A DNA stretch of 64,000 nt from Oceanimonas sp052119705 (GTDB lineage: Bacteria > Pseudomonadota > Gammaproteobacteria > Enterobacterales > Aeromonadaceae), in contig NZ_JBGQOP010000008.1 in NCBI RefSeq assembly GCF_052119705.1, forward strand, positions 62,001 through 126,000, in the 5' to 3' direction. How positions within the stretch are numbered: the first letter of the stretch is position 1; every line of letters starts with the position of its first letter. The notes beneath the pieces are model-generated. The model was given only the letters and a program-made list of their open reading frames with translations. It was not told the origin of the DNA and did not search any database. Position numbers and translations under genes: made by a program. Below, one piece after another: positions 9,315-17,666 of the stretch.

Positions 9315-9420
9315 TTTGACCACTATCCTCTGATGAGTGTCCTCAAATGGCTCATCAATCAGCGTAGACCGAGTCTGAAAGCCTACTCTTTCACCTGTTA
9401 ATAGATGCGATCAAGATAGC

Positions 9421-10119
9421 TCAAGCAGCTTGGGGCGGGCTAGGAGTATCAAGCAGACTGACCGCCCAAGAGGTCAATGCCTCACCATGGCGCAAAAAGT
9501 GCTCGCCGGTTGTTAAGGGAGCGCGTACGCAAACCGCCTGACCTTGATAACTAAAGCTTAACTGCCAAGCATGCAGATAAACCCGATCCGCCGCCATGCC
9601 GCCATAGCGGGCATCGCCTAATATCGGGCTGGCTTGGCTTTTCAGTGCCACACGCAACTGGTGAGTCTTACCGGTGAGCGGCTGTAATAAGAAGCCGCGC
9701 AGAGGATTAGCCAACGAAGACTCCGCAGATAAACTGTCTAGTAAACAGCTATGAAAACGGGTAATGGCGGGATTAACTTGGCTGCGGCTGAGTTTCCAAC
9801 TGCCACCGCGGGCTTTTTCCATGTCACCTTTGATCAAACCCTGCTTTTTGCTCGGCTTATGACCTGATAATGCCAAGTAACATTTACTCACGTTACGCTC
9901 TGCAAACTGCAAGCTGAGCTCGCGGTTAGCTTTAGTATGGCGTGCCAGCAATAATACGCCGGTAGTGACTTTATCGAGACGATGGACCGGATACAAGGTT
10001 TCGCCCAATTGTTCGCTCAACAGCCGCACTATGCCGGGCTCATCACCCTCCTGATGCATGCCAATACCGGCGGGCTTATTGATAACTAAGTAATCCGGCG
10101 TGCTGAGCAGTATGTCCAT
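9421..10119 (-). CDS. RluA-family pseudouridine synthase (TIGR01621-like)
   Basis: Isomerises specific uridines in RNA to pseudouridine. The 232 residues begin with the typical ILLSTPDYLVINKPAG strand, contain the catalytic HRLDKVTTG motif (nucleophilic Asp) and end with GKTHQLRVALKSQASPILGDARYG, the RluA motif III. It is shorter than RluA/RluC and lacks an S4 domain, as in a Vibrio/Shewanella group I recall as TIGR01621. The frame is open up to 10296, but that would run through the tRNA-Ser gene and its terminator. ATG 10119 with GAGAG about 8 nt before is preferred. Target RNA unknown. Confidence 0.87.
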   Translation of the reverse strand: MDILLSTPDYLVINKPAGIGMHQEGDEPGIVRLLSEQLGETLYPVHRLDKVTTGVLLLARHTKANRELSLQFAERNVSKCYLALSGHKPSKKQGLIKGDMEKARGGSWKLSRSQVNPAITRFHSCLLDSLSAESSLANPLRGFLLQPLTGKTHQLRVALKSQASPILGDARYGGMAADRVYLHAWQLSFSYQGQAVCVRAPLTTGEHFLRHGEALTSWAVSLLDTPSPPQAA

Positions 10120-10176
10120 CTTTAAATCTCTCATGACGGCTGTTGACGCGAGTACCTGCCAGCAGCCCGAAAATGC

Positions 10177-10213
10177 AAAAAGCCCGCTGCGTGTTAACGC
10201 AGCGGGCTTTTTA
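10177..10213 (-). terminator. Terminator of tRNA-Ser
   Basis: On the minus strand AAAAAGCCCGCTGCGTT, loop, AACGCAGCGGGCTTTTT. It lies just after the tRNA 3' end and before the pseudouridine synthase. Confidence 0.92.
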
Positions 10214-10219
10214 GTTGTA

Positions 10220-10310
10220 TGGCGGAGGAGCAGGGATTTGAACCCTGGATGGGCTATAAACCCATGCCGGTTTTCAAGACCGGTGCATTCAACCACTCTG
10301 CCACCCCTCC
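10220..10310 (-). tRNA. tRNA-Ser (anticodon UGA)
   Basis: 91 nt including an encoded CCA. Acceptor GGAGGGG pairs with the 3' CTCCTCC apart from minor wobble; the T arm contains GGTTCAAATCC; the anticodon loop CTTGAAA gives UGA, reading UCN serine codons. The long variable arm (about CATGGGTTTATAGCCCATC) marks a class II tRNA. It has its own terminator and stands alone. Confidence 0.97.
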
Positions 10311-10576
10311 GACGCCGTGCATATTACTCAAAGCAGCGGTTGCTTGTAAACCACTAAATCATAATTTATTGGTGAATGTGTATAAAGCACGCAAATTGCC
10401 GCATAGGTAACCAATACGCGGCTTAAGGCATGCAAGACAAGGCTCGACAAGCCGGTCATCTTATGTCCAAATGGTGTGATATTTTTACAGTTACGGGTTT
10501 TGTCTTGCCGCAGCGTACCAGAAGATCCAAGCAGCAAACCAAACCGATAAGCGAATTAGGGCCTAAGGAGTTTTAC

Positions 10577-11236
10577 ATGCGTTACCAAAATTCGATACCT
10601 CGCACTCAAACGAGTGAATTAGCGACCAATAAAGTACTGCGTAACACCTATATGCTGTTAGGTCTCACACTAGTGGTGGCTTCATTAGCAGCTGGGATCA
10701 GTGCCATGATGGGCCTACCACGCCCCGGCCTGATTATTACCTTGGTGGGCTTTTACGGTCTGATGTATTTAACCGAGAAAAATCGTGACAGCGGCTTAGG
10801 CTTATTATTTATCTTCGCCTTTACTGCCTTCACCGGTTACACCATAGGGCCCATCATCAATCACTACCTGAGCACGGCTAATGGTACTGATACCGTGATG
10901 TTAGCGTTAGGCGGCACGGCATTAACCTTCTTATCGCTGTCTGCTTATGTGCTGACCACCAAGAAAGATATGTCGTTCTTAGGCGGCATGATGATGGCCG
11001 GCTTCGTGGTGCTGCTGGTCGGTATAGTGGCTAATCTCTTCTTCCAGCTGCCCGCCTTAAGCCAAGCCTTGAGTGCGCTGTTTATTTTGTTCTCATCAGG
11101 CGCCATCTTGATGCAGACCAGCGCCATCATTCATGGCGGTGAGCGTAACTATATCTCGGCCACAGTGACCCTGTATGTGTCTATCTTTAATATCTTCTTA
11201 AGCTTGCTGAGCCTGTTAGGCTTAAGCCGTGACTAA
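10577..11236 (+). CDS. yccA: Bax inhibitor-1 family membrane protein YccA
   Basis: An inner-membrane protein of 219 residues, exactly the E. coli YccA length, with about seven hydrophobic segments and the BI-1 features GFYGLMYLTEKN and FLSLSAYVLTTKKDMSFLGG. In E. coli YccA is a substrate and modulator of the FtsH protease. The frame is open to 10430, but ATG 10577 with TAAGGAG nine bases upstream gives the family start. Followed by its own terminator, then yccS and tusE, an association also seen in enterics. Confidence 0.93.
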   Translation: MRYQNSIPRTQTSELATNKVLRNTYMLLGLTLVVASLAAGISAMMGLPRPGLIITLVGFYGLMYLTEKNRDSGLGLLFIFAFTAFTGYTIGPIINHYLSTANGTDTVMLALGGTALTFLSLSAYVLTTKKDMSFLGGMMMAGFVVLLVGIVANLFFQLPALSQALSALFILFSSGAILMQTSAIIHGGERNYISATVTLYVSIFNIFLSLLSLLGLSRD

Positions 11237-11267
11237 GCCGTCACTCGGCGAAGAGTAAGCTAACGCC

Positions 11268-11290
11268 AAGCCCCGCAAGGGGCTTTTTTT
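11268..11290 (+). terminator. Rho-independent terminator of yccA
   Basis: AAGCCCC, GCAA loop, GGGGCTT followed by T run. Confidence 0.92.
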
Positions 11291-11403
11291 ATGGTGTTGA
11301 AATAAAGCTGTTGCTGTTCATTGTTGATAACTCACGTATTATCAGAACCTTGGTGTTTTTTTGAATTATTCCTTATTTTTCATGACGGGTTTTAAACAAC
11401 ACT

Positions 11404-13662
11404 ATGCTTACTGGTTCCTCAACGTCAGCCTTGATACACGCCTTTAAGAACCTGCTCAGCAGCAGTCACGTTTTTTTTGCGCTTAAAGTATTGTTGGCCA
11501 TGGGCAGCATCTTGCTGGCCGGCTTAGGCATAGATCACACGCCAGCGGCGGTGACACTCACACTTGGCGTGATGGCCGGCGCCTTAAGTGAGGTGGATCA
11601 AAATCCTAAAGGCCGACTGCGCCATCTCTTGATAAGCCTGTGCTGTTTTTTTATCGCCATTACCTTAGTCACGCTATTACTCCCCCACCCTTGGGCTTTT
11701 GGCCCGTTATTAGTGCTGGGCACCTTGGTGTTGATGCTGATGGCGGCGTGGGGAAATACTAAGGGTAATCTGGGCTTTGGTATTTTGTTGGTGTCCTTGT
11801 ATGCGATGCAAGGCCATGCAGACAGCCCGTCCTTTTGGTATCAACCCTTGTTATTAACGCTGGGAGCGGCTTGGTACGGCCTATTGTCTTGGCTTATTTT
11901 ACTTATCTGGCCCTATAAGCAAGTGCACGAACAACTGGCTCAGTGTTACTTTGCTTTGGCTCGCTATTTAGTCGACAAGTCCCGTTTCTTCGATAGCCCA
12001 CCGGAGCAACATCAAGCACTGCGTCATCAATTAGCACAAGTAAACATCGGCTTAGTCAGCGCTCTGGAGCACACCAAGCGCATGCTTAATCGTCGCCGCA
12101 AAGGAAGCGCCCCAGACCCTGAACTCAACCGTTTGTTGGCCTTGTACCTGTTAGTGCAAGAGATGCACGAACGGGCAGCGTCCAGCCATTATTCTTATCA
12201 ACAATTAAATCACGACTTACATCAAGATCCCGTTTTGCAGGGCTATCAAGTGTTAATGGTCGAGCTTGGCGAGTCTTGCAAACAGTTGGCCTACGCTATT
12301 TTAAATCATCACAGCTATCAGCACAGCAGACGCATTAATTGGGAGCTAAGCGCTTTACAAAATCAGATCGACTACGGCCATCTAAAACAGCATTATCCCG
12401 CCTCCTTGGTGAGTGCCATGCGTTATTTGGGCCGTAATATCGGTCATCTGCATCAAGCTTTGCTGCGCGGCGAAGCACTCACTCAGCCTTTGCTAAACGA
12501 TCGACTGTTAAACGAGCTAGCCGTGGAGCTGGCACAAGTGCCACGCCAGGCGTTTTGGCCCAAACTCAAGGCACTGTTGCACCCAGACGCCCTATTATTT
12601 CGCCACTGTATCCGCCTGTGCGCCTGCTTTGCCGTAGGCTATGGGGTGATCTGCTATTTCGAACTCGCCCGCGGCTACTGGATATTATTAACCATATTGT
12701 TTGTATGCCAGCCCAGTTTTAGTGCTACTCGCCAGCGATTAATACAGCGCACCTTAGGTACCCTAGGCGGCATACTGGTAGCGGTGCCGTTATTAGCCGT
12801 ATTTCCCAGTGTGGGCGCGCAAATGATGATTTTATTACTCTGTGCCTTCGTATTTTTCACCCAAATTAAAGTGCATTACAGCTGGGCGGTGGGCTTTGTC
12901 ACCTTGTTTGTATTGCTTGCCTTTAACTTACAAGGCGGCGCCAGCGAGCTGATTTGGCAACCGAGATTAGCGGATACCTTACTGGGCTGTGCGCTGGCCT
13001 TTGTGGCCGTATGGTGTATTTGGCCGGATTGGCAACAGCGACACTTGCCGCGCTTGCTGGCAGATGCCATGGACGCTAATGCCGATTATCTGGCGGCTAT
13101 CGCTAAGCAGTTTACCGAAGGCCGCATGGAGAGCCGCATAGACAACCTCGACTATCGACTGCCGCGTAAACAGGCGCATTTGGCTGACAATCAGTTAGCA
13201 CTCGCTTGGCAGCATATTCGCGTGGAGCCTGTGGCTAAATATTGGCTAAGCGTCTGCTTTGATATTGCCTATCGTAATCACGCGCTCTTGTCGTATTTAT
13301 CGGCTATGGGTGCGCACCGCAGCCAAGAAGTGCGCTTGTTGGATAATCAAGTACTGCAAATTCAGTATTTGGTGCAGCAACTACAAACGGCGGCTCACGC
13401 ATTGCGCAGCAATCGCCCTCTGCCTTTGAGTACCACATTACCTTGGGTGGGGTTAAGTAAGCAGCCTAATAAGCAACCGGCAAACGAACAAGCGTCCAAC
13501 CAAGCCTTCCCCTGCGCTGACACACCCGTTACCGAGCAACAAGAATGGCAATGCGTCAGTCAGCAGTTGATCAGCCACATAGCGTTAGTGGTTACCGACT
13601 TGTACCAACTGGCAGAGAATTTTCCGCACCCAGACGCAGCGACAGATGCGCCACCTCTCTGA
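11404..13662 (+). CDS. yccS: YccS-type FUSC membrane protein
   Basis: A 752-residue inner-membrane protein with two similar halves. The first has about six membrane helices (residues 25-180) and a soluble helical region (190-390); the second repeats this, with helices at about 400-540 (GYWILLTILFVCQPSFSATRQRLIQRTLGTLGG is the FUSC signature) and a cytosolic tail. YccS/YhfK relatives include putative aromatic acid exporters, but the substrate is unknown. The last ~60 residues are low complexity (repeated N, Q, P, A) and not conserved by memory. No good ribosome site was found for the chosen ATG. It precedes tusE with a 59-bp gap. Confidence 0.9.
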   Translation: MLTGSSTSALIHAFKNLLSSSHVFFALKVLLAMGSILLAGLGIDHTPAAVTLTLGVMAGALSEVDQNPKGRLRHLLISLCCFFIAITLVTLLLPHPWAFGPLLVLGTLVLMLMAAWGNTKGNLGFGILLVSLYAMQGHADSPSFWYQPLLLTLGAAWYGLLSWLILLIWPYKQVHEQLAQCYFALARYLVDKSRFFDSPPEQHQALRHQLAQVNIGLVSALEHTKRMLNRRRKGSAPDPELNRLLALYLLVQEMHERAASSHYSYQQLNHDLHQDPVLQGYQVLMVELGESCKQLAYAILNHHSYQHSRRINWELSALQNQIDYGHLKQHYPASLVSAMRYLGRNIGHLHQALLRGEALTQPLLNDRLLNELAVELAQVPRQAFWPKLKALLHPDALLFRHCIRLCACFAVGYGVICYFELARGYWILLTILFVCQPSFSATRQRLIQRTLGTLGGILVAVPLLAVFPSVGAQMMILLLCAFVFFTQIKVHYSWAVGFVTLFVLLAFNLQGGASELIWQPRLADTLLGCALAFVAVWCIWPDWQQRHLPRLLADAMDANADYLAAIAKQFTEGRMESRIDNLDYRLPRKQAHLADNQLALAWQHIRVEPVAKYWLSVCFDIAYRNHALLSYLSAMGAHRSQEVRLLDNQVLQIQYLVQQLQTAAHALRSNRPLPLSTTLPWVGLSKQPNKQPANEQASNQAFPCADTPVTEQQEWQCVSQQLISHIALVVTDLYQLAENFPHPDAATDAPPL

Positions 13663-13721
13663 GTTAGGTAATATTACGCCAGAGAAATATGGCTCAAAAA
13701 TGCAGATATAAAGGAAAGAAG

Positions 13722-14051
13722 ATGTTTGAATTTGCAGGGCGTACCATAGACACAGATACCCAAGGCTATCTTAAGCAGCATCAAGACTGGCAACCCGAGA
13801 TGGTGCCCCTATTGGCAGAGCAAGAAGGCATAGTGTTAAGTAGCGAACATTGGGAAGTGGTGCAATTTGTGCGGGATTTTTATCTTAAGTACAACACGTC
13901 GCCCGCCATGCGCGCCTTGGTAAAAGCCATGGCCAACGAGCTAGGAGCAGATAAAGGCAACAGCCGTTATTTATTCCGCTTATTCCCTAAGGGCCCAGCT
14001 AAGCAAGCCACTAAACTAGCGGGCCTACCAAAGCCGGCAAAGTGTCTTTAA
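13722..14051 (+). CDS. tusE: Sulfur-relay protein TusE (DsrC family)
   Basis: Carries persulfide sulfur from TusBCD to MnmA for 2-thiolation of tRNA wobble uridine. The 109 residues contain the DsrC-fold core (HWEVVQFVRDFY, YNTSPAMRALVKAM), the RLFPKGPAKQATKLAGLPKP segment and the C-terminal swinging-arm cysteine, second from the end. The second cysteine found in dissimilatory DsrC is absent (A/T at that place), as in TusE. ATG 13722 is preferred to the in-frame ATG at 13689 because AAGGAAAG lies before it. Unlinked here to tusBCD. Confidence 0.93.
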   Translation: MFEFAGRTIDTDTQGYLKQHQDWQPEMVPLLAEQEGIVLSSEHWEVVQFVRDFYLKYNTSPAMRALVKAMANELGADKGNSRYLFRLFPKGPAKQATKLAGLPKPAKCL

Positions 14052-14056
14052 CTACA

Positions 14057-14157
14057 GCGCCGGGCGCCCAGCGAAACAAACACTCCCTAATACCGAGCTT
14101 GTTTGATATACCGCTCTTAGTATTGCTTGGTGCTCGGCGCCGGGCGCTTGGCGCTGC
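14057..14157. repeat. Inverted pair of GCGCNNN heptad arrays
   Basis: Three heptads of GCGCCSR type at 14057-14077 and four (GTGCTCG, then GCGC-type) at 14130-14157. They lie between the convergent tusE and grxD stops and could fold on each other. Confidence 0.75.
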
Positions 14158-14159
14158 TT

Positions 14160-14498
14160 TTAAGCTTGTTCAGGCTTTGGGTATTTAGCGGCGGTAGCAG
14201 CGATCAGCGGCTTCAATTCACCCTGTTGGAACATTTCCATGATGATGTCGCACCCGCCTACGAGCTCACCGTCAACCCACAATTGTGGAAAAGTCGGCCA
14301 ATCAGCGTATTTTGGCAATTCGGCGCGGATCTCAGGATTTTGCAATATATCCACGAAGGCAAAGGGTTCGCCACAATTCATCAAGGCTTGTGACGCTTGC
14401 GCGGAAAAACCACAGCTGGGGAACTTAGGCGAGCCTTTCATATAAAGCAGGATCGGGTTCTCGGCGATCTGGGTTTTAATCTTCTCAATAGTTTCCAT
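14160..14498 (-). CDS. grxD: Monothiol glutaredoxin 4
   Basis: Binds and delivers [2Fe-2S] clusters with glutathione. The 112 residues include the CGFS active site (Cys29), TFPQLWVDGELVGGCDI for glutathione contact and a typical KYP tail. GAGGTG precedes the ATG at 14498; a 10-codon upstream extension lacks a ribosome site. Convergent with tusE, so these two sulfur/Fe-S genes share a heptad-array 3' region. Confidence 0.96.
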   Translation of the reverse strand: METIEKIKTQIAENPILLYMKGSPKFPSCGFSAQASQALMNCGEPFAFVDILQNPEIRAELPKYADWPTFPQLWVDGELVGGCDIIMEMFQQGELKPLIAATAAKYPKPEQA

Positions 14499-14836
14499 GT
14501 GCACCTCAAGTCGGCTACTTATTTGCAACCAATTAAAAACGGCAAGTCATCAAGATGACAATTCAAATGCCTATTCTACGTTATCCCTCACCGGTCACAA
14601 GTGCACTGCAAGAAAAATACCGCTTAAGGCTATGGCCTCGTGATTTAAGTAAGGTGATTGGCCGAGCATAACTGCAAATGATAAATATTCCTGTTATGAC
14701 AATACCTTACCCTTACAAACGCTGGTGTTGTTTAGCCATCTAGCTAGCTGCTACAATGATTTAAGTAATTTAGCTGGTGCCACTCTTGTGTTGTGGGTGG
14801 TACCCGCCTGATAAAAGCAAGTAGCAATGTCGAGAC

Positions 14837-14852
14837 CAGCCTCAAGGCTGGC
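14837..14852 (+). promoter_or_regulatory. Hairpin in the sodB leader
   Basis: CCAGCC TCAA GGCTGG, a perfect 6-bp stem ending 12 nt before the GGAG ribosome site. TGGTGCCA (14773) and TGGCACCA (14849) could pair instead, giving two alternative folds. In E. coli the sodB leader is a small-RNA (RyhB) target; any such control here is only inferred. Confidence 0.4.
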
Positions 14853-14877
14853 ACCATCAAAAATGGAGAATATAATA

Positions 14878-15459
14878 ATGGCATTTGAACTTCCCGCCCT
14901 GCCGTACGCAAAAAACGCCCTGCTGCCACATATTTCTGAGGAAACTCTGGAGTATCACTATGGTAAGCACCACAACTCTTACGTGGTTAACCTGAACAAC
15001 TTAGTCCCAGGTACCGAGTTTGAAGGTAAGTCTCTGGAAGAGATCATCAAAACTTCTGCTGGCGGCGTGTTCAACAACGCAGCCCAGATCTGGAACCACA
15101 CTTTCTATTGGCATTGCTTGGCACCAAACGGTGGCGGCGAGCCTACCGGTGCTTTGGCTGACGCCATCAAAGCCGCGTTCGGTTCTTTTGATGCTTTCAA
15201 AGAAGAGTTCACTAAGTCTTGCGTAACTAACTTCGGTTCAGGCTGGACTTGGTTGGTGAAGAATACCGACGGTACCGTGGCTATCGCTAACACTTCTAAC
15301 GCCGGTTGCCCGCTGACTGGCGACGCGACTCCTTTGCTGACTTGTGATGTGTGGGAACATGCCTACTACATCGACTATCGCAACGTGCGTCCTGACTATG
15401 TAAAAGCCTTCTGGTCACTGGTTAACTGGGAATTTGCGGCAGAAAACTTCGCCAAGTAA
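14878..15459 (+). CDS. sodB: Superoxide dismutase [Fe]
   Basis: Converts superoxide to oxygen and peroxide in the cytosol. The 193 residues equal E. coli SodB. Metal ligands are His27 (EYHYGKHH), His73 (NHTFYWHC), and Asp/His in DVWEHAYYIDYRN. The glutamine in NNAAQIWNH marks the iron rather than the manganese type. No signal peptide. The ATG at 14878 follows GGAG; the frame is open further up but lacks family residues. Confidence 0.97.
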   Translation: MAFELPALPYAKNALLPHISEETLEYHYGKHHNSYVVNLNNLVPGTEFEGKSLEEIIKTSAGGVFNNAAQIWNHTFYWHCLAPNGGGEPTGALADAIKAAFGSFDAFKEEFTKSCVTNFGSGWTWLVKNTDGTVAIANTSNAGCPLTGDATPLLTCDVWEHAYYIDYRNVRPDYVKAFWSLVNWEFAAENFAK

Positions 15460-15470
15460 ATTTTTAGTGT

Positions 15471-16048
<578 letters not shown>

Positions 16049-17488
16049 ATGTTAAGACGTACCAAGATAGTTACTACCCTAGGCCCGGCGACCGATCGCG
16101 ACAATAACCTCGAAGGTATTATCAAAGCGGGCGCAAACGTAGTGCGCATGAACTTTTCTCACGGCACCGCCGAAGATCATATGAACCGCGCCAATCAAGT
16201 ACGTGAAATCGCCAAGAGACTGGGCGTACACGTGGCGATTCTGGGTGACTTGCAAGGACCTAAGATCCGCGTTTCTACTTTTAAAGATAAAAAAATCCAC
16301 TTAAGTCTGGGTGACAAGTTTACCTTGGATGCTGACTTAGGCTTAGGCTTAGGTGATGAGACCCAAGTAGGTATTGACTATAAAGATCTGCCACGCGACG
16401 TTAAAGTTGACGACGTGTTATTGCTGGACGATGGCCGCGTACAACTGCGTGTGGAAAGCGTTGAAGGCAACAAGGTATTCACGGTCGTTACCGTTGCAGG
16501 TCCCTTGTCTAATAACAAAGGCATCAACAAGAAAGGCGGCGGTTTATCGGCTCCTGCCCTGACTGAAAAAGACAAAGAAGACATCATCACAGCCGCTAAA
16601 ATTGGCGTTGATTACTTAGCCGTGTCTTTCCCTCGTACTGGCGAAGACATGCGCATTGCCCGTGAATTGGCTCGCGCCGCCGGCAGCAACGCCAAGCTGG
16701 TTGCCAAAGTTGAACGCGCCGAAGCCGTTGCTTCTGATGCTGCCATGGAAGACGTGATCTTGGCCTCAGACGTGGTCATGGTTGCTCGTGGTGACTTGGG
16801 TGTGGAAATTGGTGACTCTGAGTTGGTCGGCGTACAGAAGAAGTTGATCCGTGCTTCACGTCGTTTAAACCGCGTCGTCATTACCGCCACCCAAATGATG
16901 GAATCCATGATTTCAGCACCACTGCCAACCCGTGCCGAAGTTATGGACGTGGCTAACGCCGTGCTGGATGGTACAGATGCGGTCATGCTGTCTGCTGAAA
17001 CTGCCGCCGGTGACTTCCCGATTGAAACCGTTAAAGCCATGGCTGAAGTATGTTTAGGCGCCGAGAAGCACCCAAGCATCAACGTGTCTAACCACCGCAT
17101 GAACTTCACCTTTACCTCGGTTGAAGAAACCATCGCTATGTCGACTATGTATGCGGCTAACCACTTGCAAGGTGTTAAGGCTATCGTTGCTTTGACTCAT
17201 TCAGGTACTACTCCGTTGCTGCTGTCACGCATCAGCTCTGGTCTGCCAATTTTCTCAATGTCTGGCGAAGACAAGACATTGGCATGGAGCAGCATGTACC
17301 GTGGCGTAACGCCTGTGTATTTTAAGCACGACACTGCTTTAAGCAACGCCGAAGTGAGCCGTGAAGCCTTGGCTACCTTGAAGGCCGCCGGCTACGTAAA
17401 CAGCGGTGACTTAGTGTTGCTGACTCATGGCGATGCCATGGAAGTTATCGGCAGCACCAACACCTGTAAAATTCTGACTGTTGAATAA
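16049..17488 (+). CDS. pykA: Pyruvate kinase (PykA type)
   Basis: Transfers phosphate from PEP to ADP, the last step of glycolysis. The 479 residues follow E. coli PykA (480) more closely than PykF: start LRRTKIVTTLGPATDRDNNL, GDLQGPKIRVSTF, the catalytic lysine motif LVAKVERAEAV, MVARGDLGVEIG for metal/phosphate and the end GSTNTCKILTVE. CTGGAG precedes the ATG. Monocistronic with a strong terminator; the upstream FNR box suggests oxygen-dependent control. ppsA, the opposing enzyme, lies 11 kb away. Confidence 0.95.
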   Translation: MLRRTKIVTTLGPATDRDNNLEGIIKAGANVVRMNFSHGTAEDHMNRANQVREIAKRLGVHVAILGDLQGPKIRVSTFKDKKIHLSLGDKFTLDADLGLGLGDETQVGIDYKDLPRDVKVDDVLLLDDGRVQLRVESVEGNKVFTVVTVAGPLSNNKGINKKGGGLSAPALTEKDKEDIITAAKIGVDYLAVSFPRTGEDMRIARELARAAGSNAKLVAKVERAEAVASDAAMEDVILASDVVMVARGDLGVEIGDSELVGVQKKLIRASRRLNRVVITATQMMESMISAPLPTRAEVMDVANAVLDGTDAVMLSAETAAGDFPIETVKAMAEVCLGAEKHPSINVSNHRMNFTFTSVEETIAMSTMYAANHLQGVKAIVALTHSGTTPLLLSRISSGLPIFSMSGEDKTLAWSSMYRGVTPVYFKHDTALSNAEVSREALATLKAAGYVNSGDLVLLTHGDAMEVIGSTNTCKILTVE

Positions 17489-17517
17489 GCTTAAACATTA
17501 AGCTGATCACAATTAGT

Positions 17518-17547
17518 AAAAAGCCGCTCATATGAGCGGCTTTTTTG
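17518..17547 (+). terminator. Rho-independent terminator of pykA
   Basis: AAAAAGCCGCTCA, TA, TGAGCGGCTTTTTT. Confidence 0.93.
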
Positions 17548-17560
17548 ATCCCAAAGCAAA

Positions 17561-17660
17561 CACAGCCATACGCGTTACGCCGTACGCTGTCCGTTAAAGA
17601 TAAAACCAAACCGAACTGCGCTTTTCCCTAAACGTAGGGCGTACAGCGTAATACGTACGG
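17561..17660. repeat. Inverted pair of NNACGCN heptad arrays
   Basis: Left array 17568-17588: three heptads of TACGC type. Right array 17632-17659: four heptads of GCGTANN type. TTACGCCGTACGC on the left matches the complement of the right at 12 of 13 bases. Lies between the convergent pykA and fadE. Confidence 0.75.
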
Positions 17661-17666
17661 CTTGTT

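Noticed and set aside
14680..14720. Fur box before sodB
   Set aside because: A TGATAAAT stretch is present, but the second half does not match the 19-bp Fur consensus.
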